Positions 52,057-61,590 of a stretch of DNA of 64,000 nt are shown one piece after another. Origin of the DNA: Moorena producens 3L (GTDB lineage: Bacteria > Cyanobacteriota > Cyanobacteriia > Cyanobacteriales > Coleofasciculaceae); NCBI RefSeq assembly GCF_000211815.1, contig NZ_GL890816.1, positions 1-64,000 of the forward strand, read 5' to 3'. The notes below the pieces were generated by a model, which ran no database searches, was not told where the DNA came from, and worked only from the letters and a program-made list of their open reading frames with translations. A program made the position numbers and the translations under genes. The number at the start of each line of letters is the position of its first letter. The stretch's first letter is position 1.

Positions 52057-54432
52057 CTAAACAAGCCTTTCACCAGACTTGCGACGAATACCAACTACAG
52101 AAGGACGGGGTGGTCCAGAGGGATTGCCATCACCACCATCAGCCTTAGGTAAGCTACTAGGCCAGTTACTACCAAGAGGTACAGTCCGGCTCTGAGTAAA
52201 CAGACTTCCATCCAAGTTCAGGATTTCAATATCTCGTTGCAGAGGCGGCTGACCTGCACCAATGGGTACACTTTCCCCAGGATGCTGTACTGCAACAATT
52301 AGAGTATCACCAATAAAGGTTGGACCAGTTATCTCGCAACGCACTGGACCATAAGCAAAGGGGATGACTTCCCCAGCATTAGGCCCACTAGTGGGAACAT
52401 AGAACACCCAGTTGTTACCATAAACCCCAACCAAAGAACTAGTAGCACCAGTGTCGGTGTGGTCAATGGTGCGTTCTGTTGGCTCAGCACCAGTTCTAAA
52501 ACCGTTGTGCTGACTAGTAGACATATCGGTGACACCCCAGATATTACCTTTAGTATCGAAGGCTAAGTTATCTACATTAGCAAAACCAGCACCATCGTCT
52601 GCTCCAGCTTCTCCAGATTCCACGAATCGAGTCCAGCGGAAGCTAGTACCTGTACCATCAGCGCTGTTTTCAATAATCTTGTAAATCCCACCAGAAGGCT
52701 GCTTAGCATCAACATCAGCGTTGAGTTTAGCAGTTTGGAAGATCCGGGAATCTGGATAGCCATCTCCACCAGCAATATGGTCGGTATAGGCAATGAATAC
52801 CGCTTTAGTCCGGGGATGGACTTCTAGATCCTCAGGGCGGGATGAGGGAGTACCACCAACTAGATTAGCTGCCAGGAAAGAATCAACGACAATAGCACCT
52901 TGGCTAGTGTAGAAATCTGCCAGGGTTTTCTTCTTATAACCAGGGAGGGCAGTTGCTTCATTAGTGAGATCTACCACCAACGAGCCACCATCCTCAGTAG
53001 CACCAGCAATACCAGCACGCTTTGGTAAGCGCACCCGACCATCTCGTTGTGCCTCACCTAAAGCAGCTAGCTCAACAGAAGCCAGTTCAGAGGGAGCATT
53101 GGGATTGGTGGGAGTACTCAAGACCAATGGTATCCACTCACCTGTGCCATTGGAATTGAATTTAGCAACGTAGAGAGTACCTTCTTCAAATAACTTACTG
53201 TTATCTTTATCACTGAGGCCCCGCAGTTTGCCCTTACTAACATACTTCCAGGTGTGACCACCCCGGCGGTCATCTCCCATGTAAGCAACTAACTTATTAC
53301 CAGCCTCAGTACGGAAAGTAATATTTTCGTGACGGAAGCGTCCCAACGCAGTGTGCTTCTTAGCACGAACACTAGGGTTAACTGGATCAATCTCTACCAT
53401 CCAGCCATACTTTTCACCGACCAGACCGAATACAGACCCAGTGGTACCTTCGGTGTAGCCAGTCTGAGTGCCATTAGGTAGCACAGCTTCAGTAACACCA
53501 TTGAAGAATCTGGCACTACCCTGGAAATTTTCTTCAGTAGTCAAAATGGTACCCCAAGGGGTAGTTCCACCGGAACAGTTGTAAGCAGTACCGATAATCT
53601 TGTTCCCTAAGCCATCGGAACTCAGAGAAAACACTTCAGTTGCTGCTGGTCCTGTTCCCACCAGGTAGTTTTGATCCCCTTGCTGATGGCTTCTGGAGCC
53701 CCAAGAGGTAACACTCTTAAACTCATCACTCCGCTGAGCATTGATTCCTAAACCAGAAAGACCGTGAATGCGACGGTTCTTGGAGTCATCCTTAACAACT
53801 TGGTAACGTTCACCGGAACCATTGCGACGGATGCGAACAATAGAACCTCCTTGGTTGTAGAAAAATTCTCCAAGCAGTTCTATATCATTCACATTAGACG
53901 GTAGAGGATAGCCAATCACCGTCTCAAAGCTAGTGGGGAATCCAGCTAAGCTGCTGGAAGTACCGGGAGCTAGGTCAGAAAATGGAAAAGAAACGTATTC
54001 GTGATTGACCCAGAGATAGCCATCATTAGAGCTTCTACCTACAGGAACAAAGCCAGTGTAGTCGTTGTTATAGCCAAAATAATCGTCTGGATTAGGGAAA
54101 ACGCGATCGCCCCATTTGACAATTACATACCGTTCGTACTCCGGCGGTACTACTACATCATCAATGACCGTGTAGGTAGCCAGACTGATGTCAGAACTTG
54201 GTTCAAGCAGTTGGCTTTGATTAATGCCAGTGGGTAAGGCACTTTTTTTAGTTTGATAAATCGGCAAGGGATGGGGTAAACGCACCGGGGTAATACCCAT
54301 AGTACTGGTAGCTGCATTGGCAACACTATAGTCACCACCTAACAGTTTTTGGCCTATCTGAGGAGCCAACACAGTAGCTGCAGTACTCGCCCCAAAGAAA
54401 ACTAGCAGTTTTCTGCGAGTTAGCTTAGACAT
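52057..54432 (-). CDS. phoX: PhoX-type alkaline phosphatase (DUF839), Tat-exported
   Basis: 791 residues. The twin-arginine signal is clear (TRRKLLVFFGASTAATVLAP, mature start near ANAATST). The body is DUF839/PhoX: WVNHEYVSFPFSDLAPG, GGTTPWGTILTTEENFQG, HTALGRFRHENITFR, RGGHTWKYVSKG and the C-terminal RCEITGPTFIGDTLIVAVQHPG. PhoX enzymes are calcium/iron-dependent phosphomonoesterases that release phosphate from organic esters outside the cytoplasm. A PHO box lies about 340 bp upstream of the start. Together with pst this supports a phosphate-starvation regulon. Confidence 0.92.
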   Translation of the reverse strand: MSKLTRRKLLVFFGASTAATVLAPQIGQKLLGGDYSVANAATSTMGITPVRLPHPLPIYQTKKSALPTGINQSQLLEPSSDISLATYTVIDDVVVPPEYERYVIVKWGDRVFPNPDDYFGYNNDYTGFVPVGRSSNDGYLWVNHEYVSFPFSDLAPGTSSSLAGFPTSFETVIGYPLPSNVNDIELLGEFFYNQGGSIVRIRRNGSGERYQVVKDDSKNRRIHGLSGLGINAQRSDEFKSVTSWGSRSHQQGDQNYLVGTGPAATEVFSLSSDGLGNKIIGTAYNCSGGTTPWGTILTTEENFQGSARFFNGVTEAVLPNGTQTGYTEGTTGSVFGLVGEKYGWMVEIDPVNPSVRAKKHTALGRFRHENITFRTEAGNKLVAYMGDDRRGGHTWKYVSKGKLRGLSDKDNSKLFEEGTLYVAKFNSNGTGEWIPLVLSTPTNPNAPSELASVELAALGEAQRDGRVRLPKRAGIAGATEDGGSLVVDLTNEATALPGYKKKTLADFYTSQGAIVVDSFLAANLVGGTPSSRPEDLEVHPRTKAVFIAYTDHIAGGDGYPDSRIFQTAKLNADVDAKQPSGGIYKIIENSADGTGTSFRWTRFVESGEAGADDGAGFANVDNLAFDTKGNIWGVTDMSTSQHNGFRTGAEPTERTIDHTDTGATSSLVGVYGNNWVFYVPTSGPNAGEVIPFAYGPVRCEITGPTFIGDTLIVAVQHPGESVPIGAGQPPLQRDIEILNLDGSLFTQSRTVPLGSNWPSSLPKADGGDGNPSGPPRPSVVGIRRKSGERLV

Positions 54433-54768
54433 TCTAGTATCTCTTTATCTCTCTACAAGAATCAGCGGAATCACAAAGTTTGAGCACCATTACCACCAGA
54501 GCTAGCTGAAAAACAATCGTCAAAAGGCTATAACAAATTCAGCCCTGTTGCTAATAATTTTATAGCTATGCTGCAGTAGAAAACCAGTCCAAGCGTGAGA
54601 ACACCCCTGTTTGAAAGCATAAGTAGTGAGCCAAGGTTATTAAACCCTGATATTTGTCTACTTTTTGATACCCTGGTGTCGCTCATATGGCTAGCATTGA
54701 TTACTAAAAAAAATTGCGTTGGTAAACGCTTGTACTAGTTTTTAGCTACTGATTAGATATATCTTTTT

Positions 54769-54809
54769 AAGGTTAAGAGCGGTTAACTGGATGGTTAAGC
54801 ATGTCTTAA
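54769..54809 (-). promoter_or_regulatory. PHO box upstream of phoX
   Basis: On the plus strand four 8-bp motifs recur every 11 bp: AAGGTTAA (54769), CGGTTAAC (54780), ATGGTTAA (54791) and TGTCTTAA (54802). Read on the minus strand they are TTAACC-type PHO box repeats oriented toward phoX. More TTAACC/GGTTAA words occur at 54860-54950, which may be secondary sites. Confidence 0.78.
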
Positions 54810-54981
54810 CTTTATAGTGTTTTTTCGTTGATATTAAGATTTACCATACCTTAACTATTTATTAGTTAAGTCTTAACCTGTGAAACTAAATTGTGAAAAT
54901 AATTACCTAAAAAGGATTAACACTGCTACAGTTAAGGTTAACCGTTGCCAAGTTTTTATTTAAACTAGTTAATTCAACTAG

Positions 54982-55437
54982 TTAATCATCTCGAAAACCT
55001 GGATCATCCTCCAATGAAGCTTCAAGTAATACTGAAGATTTAGGTGGATTTGAAGGAGCTGGAGATGAATCAGAAGCTCTGAACCCCAATAGCATTTCAG
55101 AATTGCTAAAATAACTCGCCCATCGCTGGATTATGGGGAATTGTTTCCACTGAGAGCGAGAAACTGTTGCAATCATTAAAGGGACTACTTGACCATTGCG
55201 TTCACCTAAAATCATCATAGAAATGCTGGTAATATCAGGATTTCCGGTAAATTCCTGATTTAGTTTAGTTTGAGCCAAATTCTCTGTCTGCTGAATTAGG
55301 CGTTCAAATGATTGACTGCTATCAGAGTTAAGGATGACGTGGTATTCCTTAATTTCAGCTGAGGCTGTTGGAATCTGTGTAACTAAACTACTGAATACCA
55401 AAATAGTACTCCAGAGAAGGCGGCGATAAAGATCCAT
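54982..55437 (-). CDS. Hypothetical secreted protein
   Basis: 151 residues, not recognised. Signal peptide is likely (LLWSTILVFSSLVTQIPTASAE). The mature part has EIKEYHVILNSDSSQSFERL, a region that could be a small alpha/beta domain, and an acidic, Pro/Ser-rich tail ending DDPGFRDD. It lies about 550 bp upstream of phoX on the same strand; the PHO box lies between them, so they are probably separate transcripts. Confidence 0.6.
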   Translation of the reverse strand: MDLYRRLLWSTILVFSSLVTQIPTASAEIKEYHVILNSDSSQSFERLIQQTENLAQTKLNQEFTGNPDITSISMMILGERNGQVVPLMIATVSRSQWKQFPIIQRWASYFSNSEMLLGFRASDSSPAPSNPPKSSVLLEASLEDDPGFRDD

Positions 55438-55546
55438 CAGCTTAGCTATCCTGACGACCTGGTGACTAACTAGTTAATAGTAATAGATAATAATAGATGA
55501 ATATTAAGGTGACAGTAACTTTTGGTTAAGAATGAATTATCAAGTA

Positions 55547-55577
55547 AGCAGTCAGCAGTCAGCAGTCAGCAGTCAGC
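55547..55577. repeat. AGCAGTC heptad array
   Basis: Four tandem units beginning GTAAGCAGTCAGC, followed by CTGATAGCTGATACGCGACACG. Confidence 0.9.
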
Positions 55578-55662
55578 TGTTGGGCATAGGCTGATAGCTG
55601 ATACGCGACACGCTGATAGCACCTCAAGTAGCACTATCTTTAGCGCATAGGCTAATAGCTGA

Positions 55663-55866
55663 TATAGCACTACGCGCTACTGTTAGGACATTGTCTTGAT
55701 GCAGTCGCTCATGGGGGAAACCCCCAAGACCGTAATGGTGCGTTTTCCGTTGGCGAATTAAATTCGCCACGGGTCGCACCTCTGCATCGCTCCTAAACTC
55801 CGAAACTTAGTCATAGCTTACTTTTGACTTCTGACTTCTAACTTCTTACTTGCGCGTAGCGCTATA
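55663..55866. repeat. Dispersed repeat with TATAGC...GCTATA inverted ends (copy 3, with nested element)
   Basis: Opens TATAGCACTACGC and closes GCGTAGCGCTATA. The interior is split by the 91-bp hairpin element at 55698-55788; the segment after it (CCTAAACTCCGAAAC, TTCTGACTTCT) matches copy 2 at 23206-23314. Confidence 0.75.
55698..55788 (-). repeat. 91-bp hairpin element, copy D
   Basis: Near-identical reverse copy of 14091-14181. It starts GATGCAGTCGCTCATGGG and ends CACCTCTGCATC with inner arms GGCGAATT / AATTCGCC. It has inserted into a TATAGC-type repeat. Confidence 0.8.
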
Positions 55867-56029
55867 AGTGAATGCTTACATTATCAAGGATGTTCGCCCT
55901 TAGCAATTCGGTGTAGGGTAAGATTAACGATTAAGGATCTTCGCCTGATAGCTTTACCGTCGGGTAGGATGAATTATTAATTATCAAGTCAAGGATGAAG
56001 GGTGAAGGGTTCATCCTTCATCCTTCAGA

Positions 56030-56707
56030 TTAGCGATTGTCAATGTTAAGGACTAAATCAGACTTCAAGGTTACATCTAAATCTGTGTCAGGGTCGATGA
56101 CAACTACTTCTACGTCTTCCTGACCTCCTGCAAGGAGAAGTTCTGTAACCAAACCGAGTCCAGCACCAGCTAAAACTTCCCAAAACTCAAGCTTACCAAA
56201 GATTTCAGAAAGTACAGCCCCGGCAGCTGCACCAATAGCAGCACCTTTGAGCAAATCCGGATCAGTGTTTTTGGTAATAGTTTCAGTTTTGGTGACAACC
56301 TCGGAGGTGGCATCAATAGATAAGGATTGATCACTATCCCTGAGAATCAACTCTTCGGCGACAAACTGAGAACCTCTGTTAACTGGACGCACTTCACCTT
56401 CAATCTCACTACCGGCTGGAATTAGGAGGGTTCCTGAAAAGGAGACTACATCTCTAGCTACTATCACCGTTATCGGTAGAGTTTCATTACGAGTGACAAT
56501 GATTCTCTTGGCGTCGTCGGATTCAACTGGTATCAAAGTCCCAGCAGGAATGATGACTTGGGTAAATTGAGCCAACTGTGGCTCGATGTAGAATCTAGAC
56601 TGGGCAGTAGCTTGAGTAGCCATCAACATTGGTAACGCCACAGTTGAAGTGATCCCCAATGCTGTGAGTAGAGCGATTCTGGACTGCCAACGATGGGAAA
56701 TAAACAT
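56030..56707 (-). CDS. Conserved-type secreted or membrane protein with glycine-zipper-like segment
   Basis: About 225 residues from ATG 56707, chosen because AAGGAAGA lies eight bases upstream; a TTG at 56755 is less likely. Signal peptide near ALLTALGITSTVALPMLM, ending ATQATAQS. The mature part resembles TrbI/VirB10-like or cyanobacterial envelope proteins with IIPAGTLIPVES and SFSGTLLIPAGSEIEGEVRP beta strands. LLKGAAIGAAAGAVLSEIFG is a glycine-rich hydrophobic segment that may contact membrane. Family not firmly identified. Confidence 0.65.
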   Translation of the reverse strand: MFISHRWQSRIALLTALGITSTVALPMLMATQATAQSRFYIEPQLAQFTQVIIPAGTLIPVESDDAKRIIVTRNETLPITVIVARDVVSFSGTLLIPAGSEIEGEVRPVNRGSQFVAEELILRDSDQSLSIDATSEVVTKTETITKNTDPDLLKGAAIGAAAGAVLSEIFGKLEFWEVLAGAGLGLVTELLLAGGQEDVEVVVIDPDTDLDVTLKSDLVLNIDNR

Positions 56708-57032
56708 TAAATATATCTTCCTTGAGGATGAGTATAAGCGATTAATTAGACTCAAAAGAGCATAGTTATGTTTCCCGAGGGGCAGGATACCCTACCTAAA
56801 CCCGGTCACCCTCCCTTTCAAGCTGCTTGTCACCCCATCACCCCATCACCCCCATCTTCTGCTCCCGGAGCGTTCGCGTAGCGTAGCCCTTCGGGCTAAT
56901 CGCATCCTGTCTCTTTTAAAACCTAAAATTTGAAAACCTAAAATCTGTAGAATTGAGGTAAGATCAGGTTTTTGAGCCCCATACAACTAAAATTAGGTCT
57001 GGGACTGCATAGAGCCACTGCGAGGTTTTACC
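56708..57032. other. Divergent intergenic region
   Basis: Contains CACCCCATCA 8-bp-type repeats (about 56831-56850) and a GCGTTCGCGTAGCGTAGCCC palindromic fragment (about 56869-56900). It should contain promoters for both flanking genes; none is clear. Confidence 0.45.
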
Positions 57033-58226
57033 ATGAGTCTAGGCACATGGATTGGTCTACTTGCCTTTATCCTTTCGTTATACATCCTGTGGCAAATCCG
57101 TAAAGTACTGCTGCTGATATTTACTGCTGTGGTACTTGCCAATGCCTTAAATATCTTGGTGGAAAAATTCCGCCGGGTTGGCATCAAACGGCTTTTTGCT
57201 GTGCTGCTGTCAATTCTTCTGATGGTTGCTCTAACCGTAGGGTTTTACTGGCTAATTGTGCCACCCTTTGCCGACCAAGTCCTAGAGTTAACTGATCAAG
57301 TTCCTAGGGGTATAGAAAAATTAGGTCAGTGGTTGGAGGTGTTGTCAGCGCGTCTTCCCCCAGATCTGATTACTTTCCCCGAGCTCCAAATAGATCAGCT
57401 AATTCAACAGCTACAACCGTTACTTAATCAGTTATTGGGTGGTGGATTCTCCATTGCCTTTAACTCTTTGGCTGTAGTAGCCCAAGTTTTGCTGGTATTA
57501 GTTTTGACCATAATGCTACTGGCTGACCCCAACGCTTATCGTCAAAGCTTTATACGACTTTTCCCGTCTTTCTATCGCCGTCGAGTTGATGAAATTTTGA
57601 CTCTATGTGATCACTCTTTACGGGGGTGGTTAGTAGGCATTCTCGTTAACATTGCTGCCATTTCTGGCTTAAGTTTTGTGGGTTTGGTCATCCTACAAGT
57701 TAAACTGGCACTGGCACAGGCGGCTTTGGCAGGTATCTTGACATTTATCCCCAATATTGGCCCTGGATTGAGTGTAGTCCCACCGATTGCGATCGCTCTA
57801 CTAGATGCACCCTGGAAAGCGATCGCTGTTTTAATTCTCTACATTATTATTCAGCAGGTGGAAAGTAATTTGCTAACTCCCCTGGTCATGAAGCAACAGG
57901 TATCCCTGCTACCAGCAGTAACCCTTTTGGCTCAGGTATTTTTCGCGACATTCTTTGGTTTTTTAGGTTTACTGTTAGCTTTACCATTAACAGTAGTTGG
58001 TCAGGTTTGGCTCAAAGAAGTTTTAATTAAAGATATCCTCGATCAATGGAAAACTAGTCCGATATCCATCAGACATACCCAGACCCCTTCAGAAATCGTT
58101 GCGATCGCATCACCAGATCCTGATTTAGCCAGCCCGACTACATCACAGGATTCCCAGGATAGCACTGAATCGGACAATCACCCCAAATCCGACAAATCAG
58201 ATCAAATCGAGAAGGAGGAAGAGTAA
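57033..58226 (+). CDS. AI-2E family transporter (PF01594)
   Basis: 397 residues. Eight or so membrane spans with the family pattern: N-terminal pairs (GLLAFILSLYILWQIRKVLLL, FAVLLSILLMVALTVGFYWL), a helical middle, RRRVDEILTLCDHSLRGWLV, AGILTFIPNIGPGLSVVPPI and YIIIQQVESNLLTPLVM. Members exchange small solutes or ions; despite the name most are not autoinducer exporters. The C-terminus is a polar Ser/Asp/Lys tail (SQDSQDSTESDNHPKSDKSD). A single gene. Confidence 0.92.
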   Translation: MSLGTWIGLLAFILSLYILWQIRKVLLLIFTAVVLANALNILVEKFRRVGIKRLFAVLLSILLMVALTVGFYWLIVPPFADQVLELTDQVPRGIEKLGQWLEVLSARLPPDLITFPELQIDQLIQQLQPLLNQLLGGGFSIAFNSLAVVAQVLLVLVLTIMLLADPNAYRQSFIRLFPSFYRRRVDEILTLCDHSLRGWLVGILVNIAAISGLSFVGLVILQVKLALAQAALAGILTFIPNIGPGLSVVPPIAIALLDAPWKAIAVLILYIIIQQVESNLLTPLVMKQQVSLLPAVTLLAQVFFATFFGFLGLLLALPLTVVGQVWLKEVLIKDILDQWKTSPISIRHTQTPSEIVAIASPDPDLASPTTSQDSQDSTESDNHPKSDKSDQIEKEEE

Positions 58227-58276
58227 ACCTTCATAAGCCTTCAACCGTTACAACGCGAGCTATGGATTTTAACAAC

Positions 58277-58646
58277 TTAAGCATTCAGCCGTCAGCCGTC
58301 AGCCGTCAGCCGTCAGCCGTCAGCCGTCAGCCGTCAGCCGTGGGCAAAAGGTCCACGCTACTTGAGGTGCTGACGTAACTCAGCATTATTCCAATGCTTA
58401 CCTGTTGTATTCAAAAGCACCTCAAGTAGCGTGCGCATTAGCTGATAGCTGATAGCTGATATAGCGGTTTTTAGCCTCATGAGGTACACATAATTTTTTA
58501 CCTTTTCCCTCTTCTGACTTTACTGCTCCCTACTCCCTGCTCCCTGCTCCCTAAAACCCAAAAACTTGTACCTTACTAGCTTAAAAAGCGCTATAGCTGA
58601 TAGCTGATAGCTGATAGCTGATAGCTGATAGCTGAATACTTACTTA
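58277..58646. repeat. Compound heptad-repeat island
   Basis: TAAGCATTCAGC, then eight CAGCCGT units (58286-58341), a GTCCACGCTACTTGAGGTGC block, a relative of the 44-bp unit of 33432 (GTAACTCAG...CAATGCTTACCTGTT), TCCCTGC heptads (58525-58553), then TGATAGC heptads (58595-58636) ending GCTGAATACTTAC. Confidence 0.92.
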
Positions 58647-58742
58647 ACAACTGCCTATGATCACCCTCGGCTGACGGAGGTAAGCTAAGATACCACTGAC
58701 AAGTGATATTTTGGAAAACCCTTCTCCTCATTCCCAATCCCT

Positions 58743-59942
58743 ATGCGAACCATTGCTCAAATTAATGACAAAATCGAGGGTAACTGTGCCGTAGTGTGGA
58801 CAGTGGAAGAATTAAAAGCACGGGTGGCAGACATCGGTGTGACTCAGGCGGCGAAAGAAGTAGACATCATTACTACCGGTACCTTTGAGCAGATGGAGTC
58901 TTCCGGAGCAATCATGAATTTGGGACATACTGACCCACCCGTGAAAATACGGAAATGTTGGTTAGATGGGGTTCCAGCTTACACTGGCTTCGGAGCAGTG
59001 GATTTGTTTTTGGGAGCAACTCAAGTTGTTGACTACCCAGATAACCGTGAGATTCCAGATATGGAAGAACATAGGCAAAGGGGTGGTGGTCATGTCATTG
59101 AAGACCTGATTGCTGGGAAACCGGTCAACCTGCAAGCCCTTGGACAGGTGACAGATTGTTATCCTAGAAGCTCCTTTGAGACCACGATCACTAAGGATAG
59201 GATTAATCAGTTTTACTTATTCAATCCCCGCAATCTGTATCAAAACTTCATTGTAGGGGTGAATGGAGGCGATCGCCCCTTGTATACTTATCTGGGTTTG
59301 CTGCAGCCCAAACTCTCCAATGCGGTTTACTCTAACCCAGGAGCAATCTCACCCCTAATCAATGATCCGGAACTGAAGCTAGTGGGTATTGGCACACGGA
59401 TTTTTATGGGTGGAGGTATTGGCTATATTGCTTGGGAAGGGACCCAACACTTCCCACTGCAAAAACGCCTTCCCAATCAGACACCCATAGGACCAGCAGC
59501 AACTCTAGCTTTAATTGGAGATGCCAAGCAAATGAACCCCAAATGGGTGCGGGGTTGTTACTTTAAAAATTATGGCCCCTCTCTGATGCTGGGTGTGGGC
59601 GTACCAATGCCAGTACTGAATGAAGAAGTAGTGCAACGTTGTGCTGTACAAGATCAAGACATTGTTGCACCAGTGGTAGATTTTGCCATTCCTAGACGGG
59701 TGCGTCCAACCTTTGGGTTAGTCAGCTACGCTCAGCTGAAGTCTGGTCGGATCACTATTGATGGTAAATTAGTACGTGTAGCTCCTCTTGCTAGTATTTT
59801 CCTCTCCCGGCAAGTTGCTATGGAATTAAAGCAATGGATTGAGAGTGGCAAATTTACCCTAACTGAACCAGTAGCACCAATTCCAATGGACCGCTCATTT
59901 CTACCTCAAGACCTATGGGGTTCACAAATTAGTTTGGATTGA
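58743..59942 (+). CDS. Homocysteine biosynthesis protein, DUF39 family
   Basis: 399 residues. Matches DUF39 (TIAQINDKIEGNCAVVWTVEE, VDIITTGTFEQMESSGAIMN, NLGHTDPPVKI, VDLFLGATQVVDYPDN, GTRIFMGGGIGYIAWEGTQH). In methanogens DUF39 proteins (MA1821 type) act with a ferredoxin in reductive conversion of aspartate semialdehyde to homocysteine using sulfide. The C-terminal CBS/4Fe-4S extensions of some archaeal members are absent. A cyanobacterial role in sulfur assimilation is inference. It lies near the cysteine dioxygenase gene. Confidence 0.85.
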   Translation: MRTIAQINDKIEGNCAVVWTVEELKARVADIGVTQAAKEVDIITTGTFEQMESSGAIMNLGHTDPPVKIRKCWLDGVPAYTGFGAVDLFLGATQVVDYPDNREIPDMEEHRQRGGGHVIEDLIAGKPVNLQALGQVTDCYPRSSFETTITKDRINQFYLFNPRNLYQNFIVGVNGGDRPLYTYLGLLQPKLSNAVYSNPGAISPLINDPELKLVGIGTRIFMGGGIGYIAWEGTQHFPLQKRLPNQTPIGPAATLALIGDAKQMNPKWVRGCYFKNYGPSLMLGVGVPMPVLNEEVVQRCAVQDQDIVAPVVDFAIPRRVRPTFGLVSYAQLKSGRITIDGKLVRVAPLASIFLSRQVAMELKQWIESGKFTLTEPVAPIPMDRSFLPQDLWGSQISLD

Positions 59943-59989
59943 TTGATTTAGTCATTGGTCATTTTAAAATTAAAAACTGAAAATTGAAA

Positions 59990-60310
59990 AGGTAAGCATA
60001 TGCGCTACGCGCAGGCTACGCCAACAGCTATCAGCGTGTCGCGTATCAGCTTATGGGGTACATCACAGGCTAGAAGCCTGTGCTACTTGAGGTGCTATCA
60101 GCCAACGGCTGAATACTTAGATAGGCAAATCCCCAAACTTTCAATTCTTTAAAATCTCAAACTATTAAATTATCCTGTTCGATGTTTATTTTAAGCATTA
60201 GGCTGACAGCTGAATGCTGACAGCTGAATGCTTACTTGAAAAGTAATAATTAGCAATTACCAATTAGCAATTACCAATTAGCAATTACCAATTAGCAATT
60301 ACCAATTATC
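59990..60310. repeat. Repeat island and 14-bp array before the cysteine dioxygenase-like gene
   Basis: GGTAAGCATATGCGCTACGC opens a mosaic containing CAGCGTGTCGCGTATCAGC and GTGCTACTTGAGGTGC, ending GCTGAATACTTAG (about 60120). A second set follows: CTGACAGCTGAATGCTGACAG and, at 60248-60309, four copies of a 14-bp unit AATTAGCAATTACC. No gene is seen. Confidence 0.9.
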
Positions 60311-60316
60311 TTTAGC

Positions 60317-61072
60317 TTACTTGAGCTGTGACATTTGCTCGTCTAACACAGCTAATTTTGAGCGGAGTAGAGGATTGTCCTCTACTGCAAGGATTCGACA
60401 AATGCGATCGCGCATTTTTTCGTGGTGTCTGAGCGTGGTATCAGTGTCTGCTTGTAAGCCGTAGTGCCGCTCTTTAATTTGTGTCTCTGGCAAGCAGAAG
60501 AACACCCCTCCATCAGTGCGTTGAATGCTGCCTTCAAGCAGGTCAAAGATTCGTGCGTTGCTAGTAATCGAGCCCTTGGAGTTTTCGGTCCCGTATACAT
60601 GAAGGCTAAAAAAGCAGGATTCTCCGGGGTTGCCCATCTGGTGAATCATATCGTCAGCTACCGCCTTTACCTCTCCAGAGCTATAGTCCAGTCGCTTCAG
60701 GGTTTGCAGCACTCCATCTGTTAAGGTATACACGTAGTGTTCCGCCTCGCCAAAGCACTGTACTGCTCCCCATTGGGCTGTGCCGTGGTCATGAATCGTG
60801 CTGTAGTCTCCTGGAGCCCAAGACATCACCATAATTTCAAAGGAACCACACTCGTACAGTAGCTTTCGACCGTAGCTGTCGGTGATGGGATGATCAAAGT
60901 CAGCCCATCCCATCAAGTCTTCCGGTGAGATGCGTGCATCCAAAATGCACAAACGAGCAATTTTCGGTACCAATACCGACTGACTTTGGATATTACTAAT
61001 TAAGCGCTGGATACTCTTGGGAAGACTTTGGTCGGATACAGAAGTCTTCATGCCAGTAATAATCTGAATCAT
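60317..61072 (-). CDS. Cysteine dioxygenase-like cupin enzyme
   Basis: 251 residues. Iron ligands typical of the family are visible: H94 and H96 in STIHDHGTAQWG and H144 in DMIHQMGNPG, then SLHVYG (His158, Tyr160) as in the CDO active site; the Cys that forms the thioether cofactor in animals is replaced by Gly97, as in most bacterial forms. The enzyme should convert cysteine, or a related thiol, to its sulfinate using O2. AGAGGA lies seven bases before the ATG. It is the last gene of a minus-strand run with GNAT, ATP-grasp and EamA genes, though 519 bp separate it from the GNAT gene. Confidence 0.85.
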   Translation of the reverse strand: MIQIITGMKTSVSDQSLPKSIQRLISNIQSQSVLVPKIARLCILDARISPEDLMGWADFDHPITDSYGRKLLYECGSFEIMVMSWAPGDYSTIHDHGTAQWGAVQCFGEAEHYVYTLTDGVLQTLKRLDYSSGEVKAVADDMIHQMGNPGESCFFSLHVYGTENSKGSITSNARIFDLLEGSIQRTDGGVFFCLPETQIKERHYGLQADTDTTLRHHEKMRDRICRILAVEDNPLLRSKLAVLDEQMSQLK

Positions 61073-61590
61073 TTTGCCATCCTCTAATTTTTTAAAAAAC
61101 TTGATTCTCTGAAAATAGAGACTTAAAAATTGAAAATTAACAAAATCGGATTAACCATCCTACGAATGGATTAACCGAAATTGATAGTATTACTAGGTGG
61201 GAGAATGGTGTTAGGGGAATGCTGTTAGAGTTTACTATTCAAAGCCTAATCCCTAATACTTAATCCCTCATCCCTAGATTTACCTAACTAATAATTCCTC
61301 ACTGGTTGACTTGACTGTATAAACCTTAAAGCTCTAGGCTGAGAGAAAGCTGATAAATTCCTCACTATCGTCTGAAAAAAATTGAGAAATATCTCAGCTT
61401 ATTTTGATTCAGAACACATGATGATTATTCCTCATATCATCAAAGATTTATTCAAGCTATAGCAAGCCTGATTGAAACGATAAAGAAATCGCTGCACCTC
61501 TTCGACCTCCTTCCCATATTGCTATCCGTTACATCCGCTCGAACTATCCGTTGCAAGCTCCTCCCATGCTCAAAACTAAAACACAGAATG
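61073..61590. other. Gap between GNAT and cysteine dioxygenase-like genes
   Basis: About 520 bp, mostly unique, with CCTAATC/CCCTAATA heptad-like words near 61247-61275. Its length suggests that the cysteine dioxygenase-like gene has its own promoter. A minus-strand frame ending at 61452 overlaps the GNAT gene and is not credible. Confidence 0.5.
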
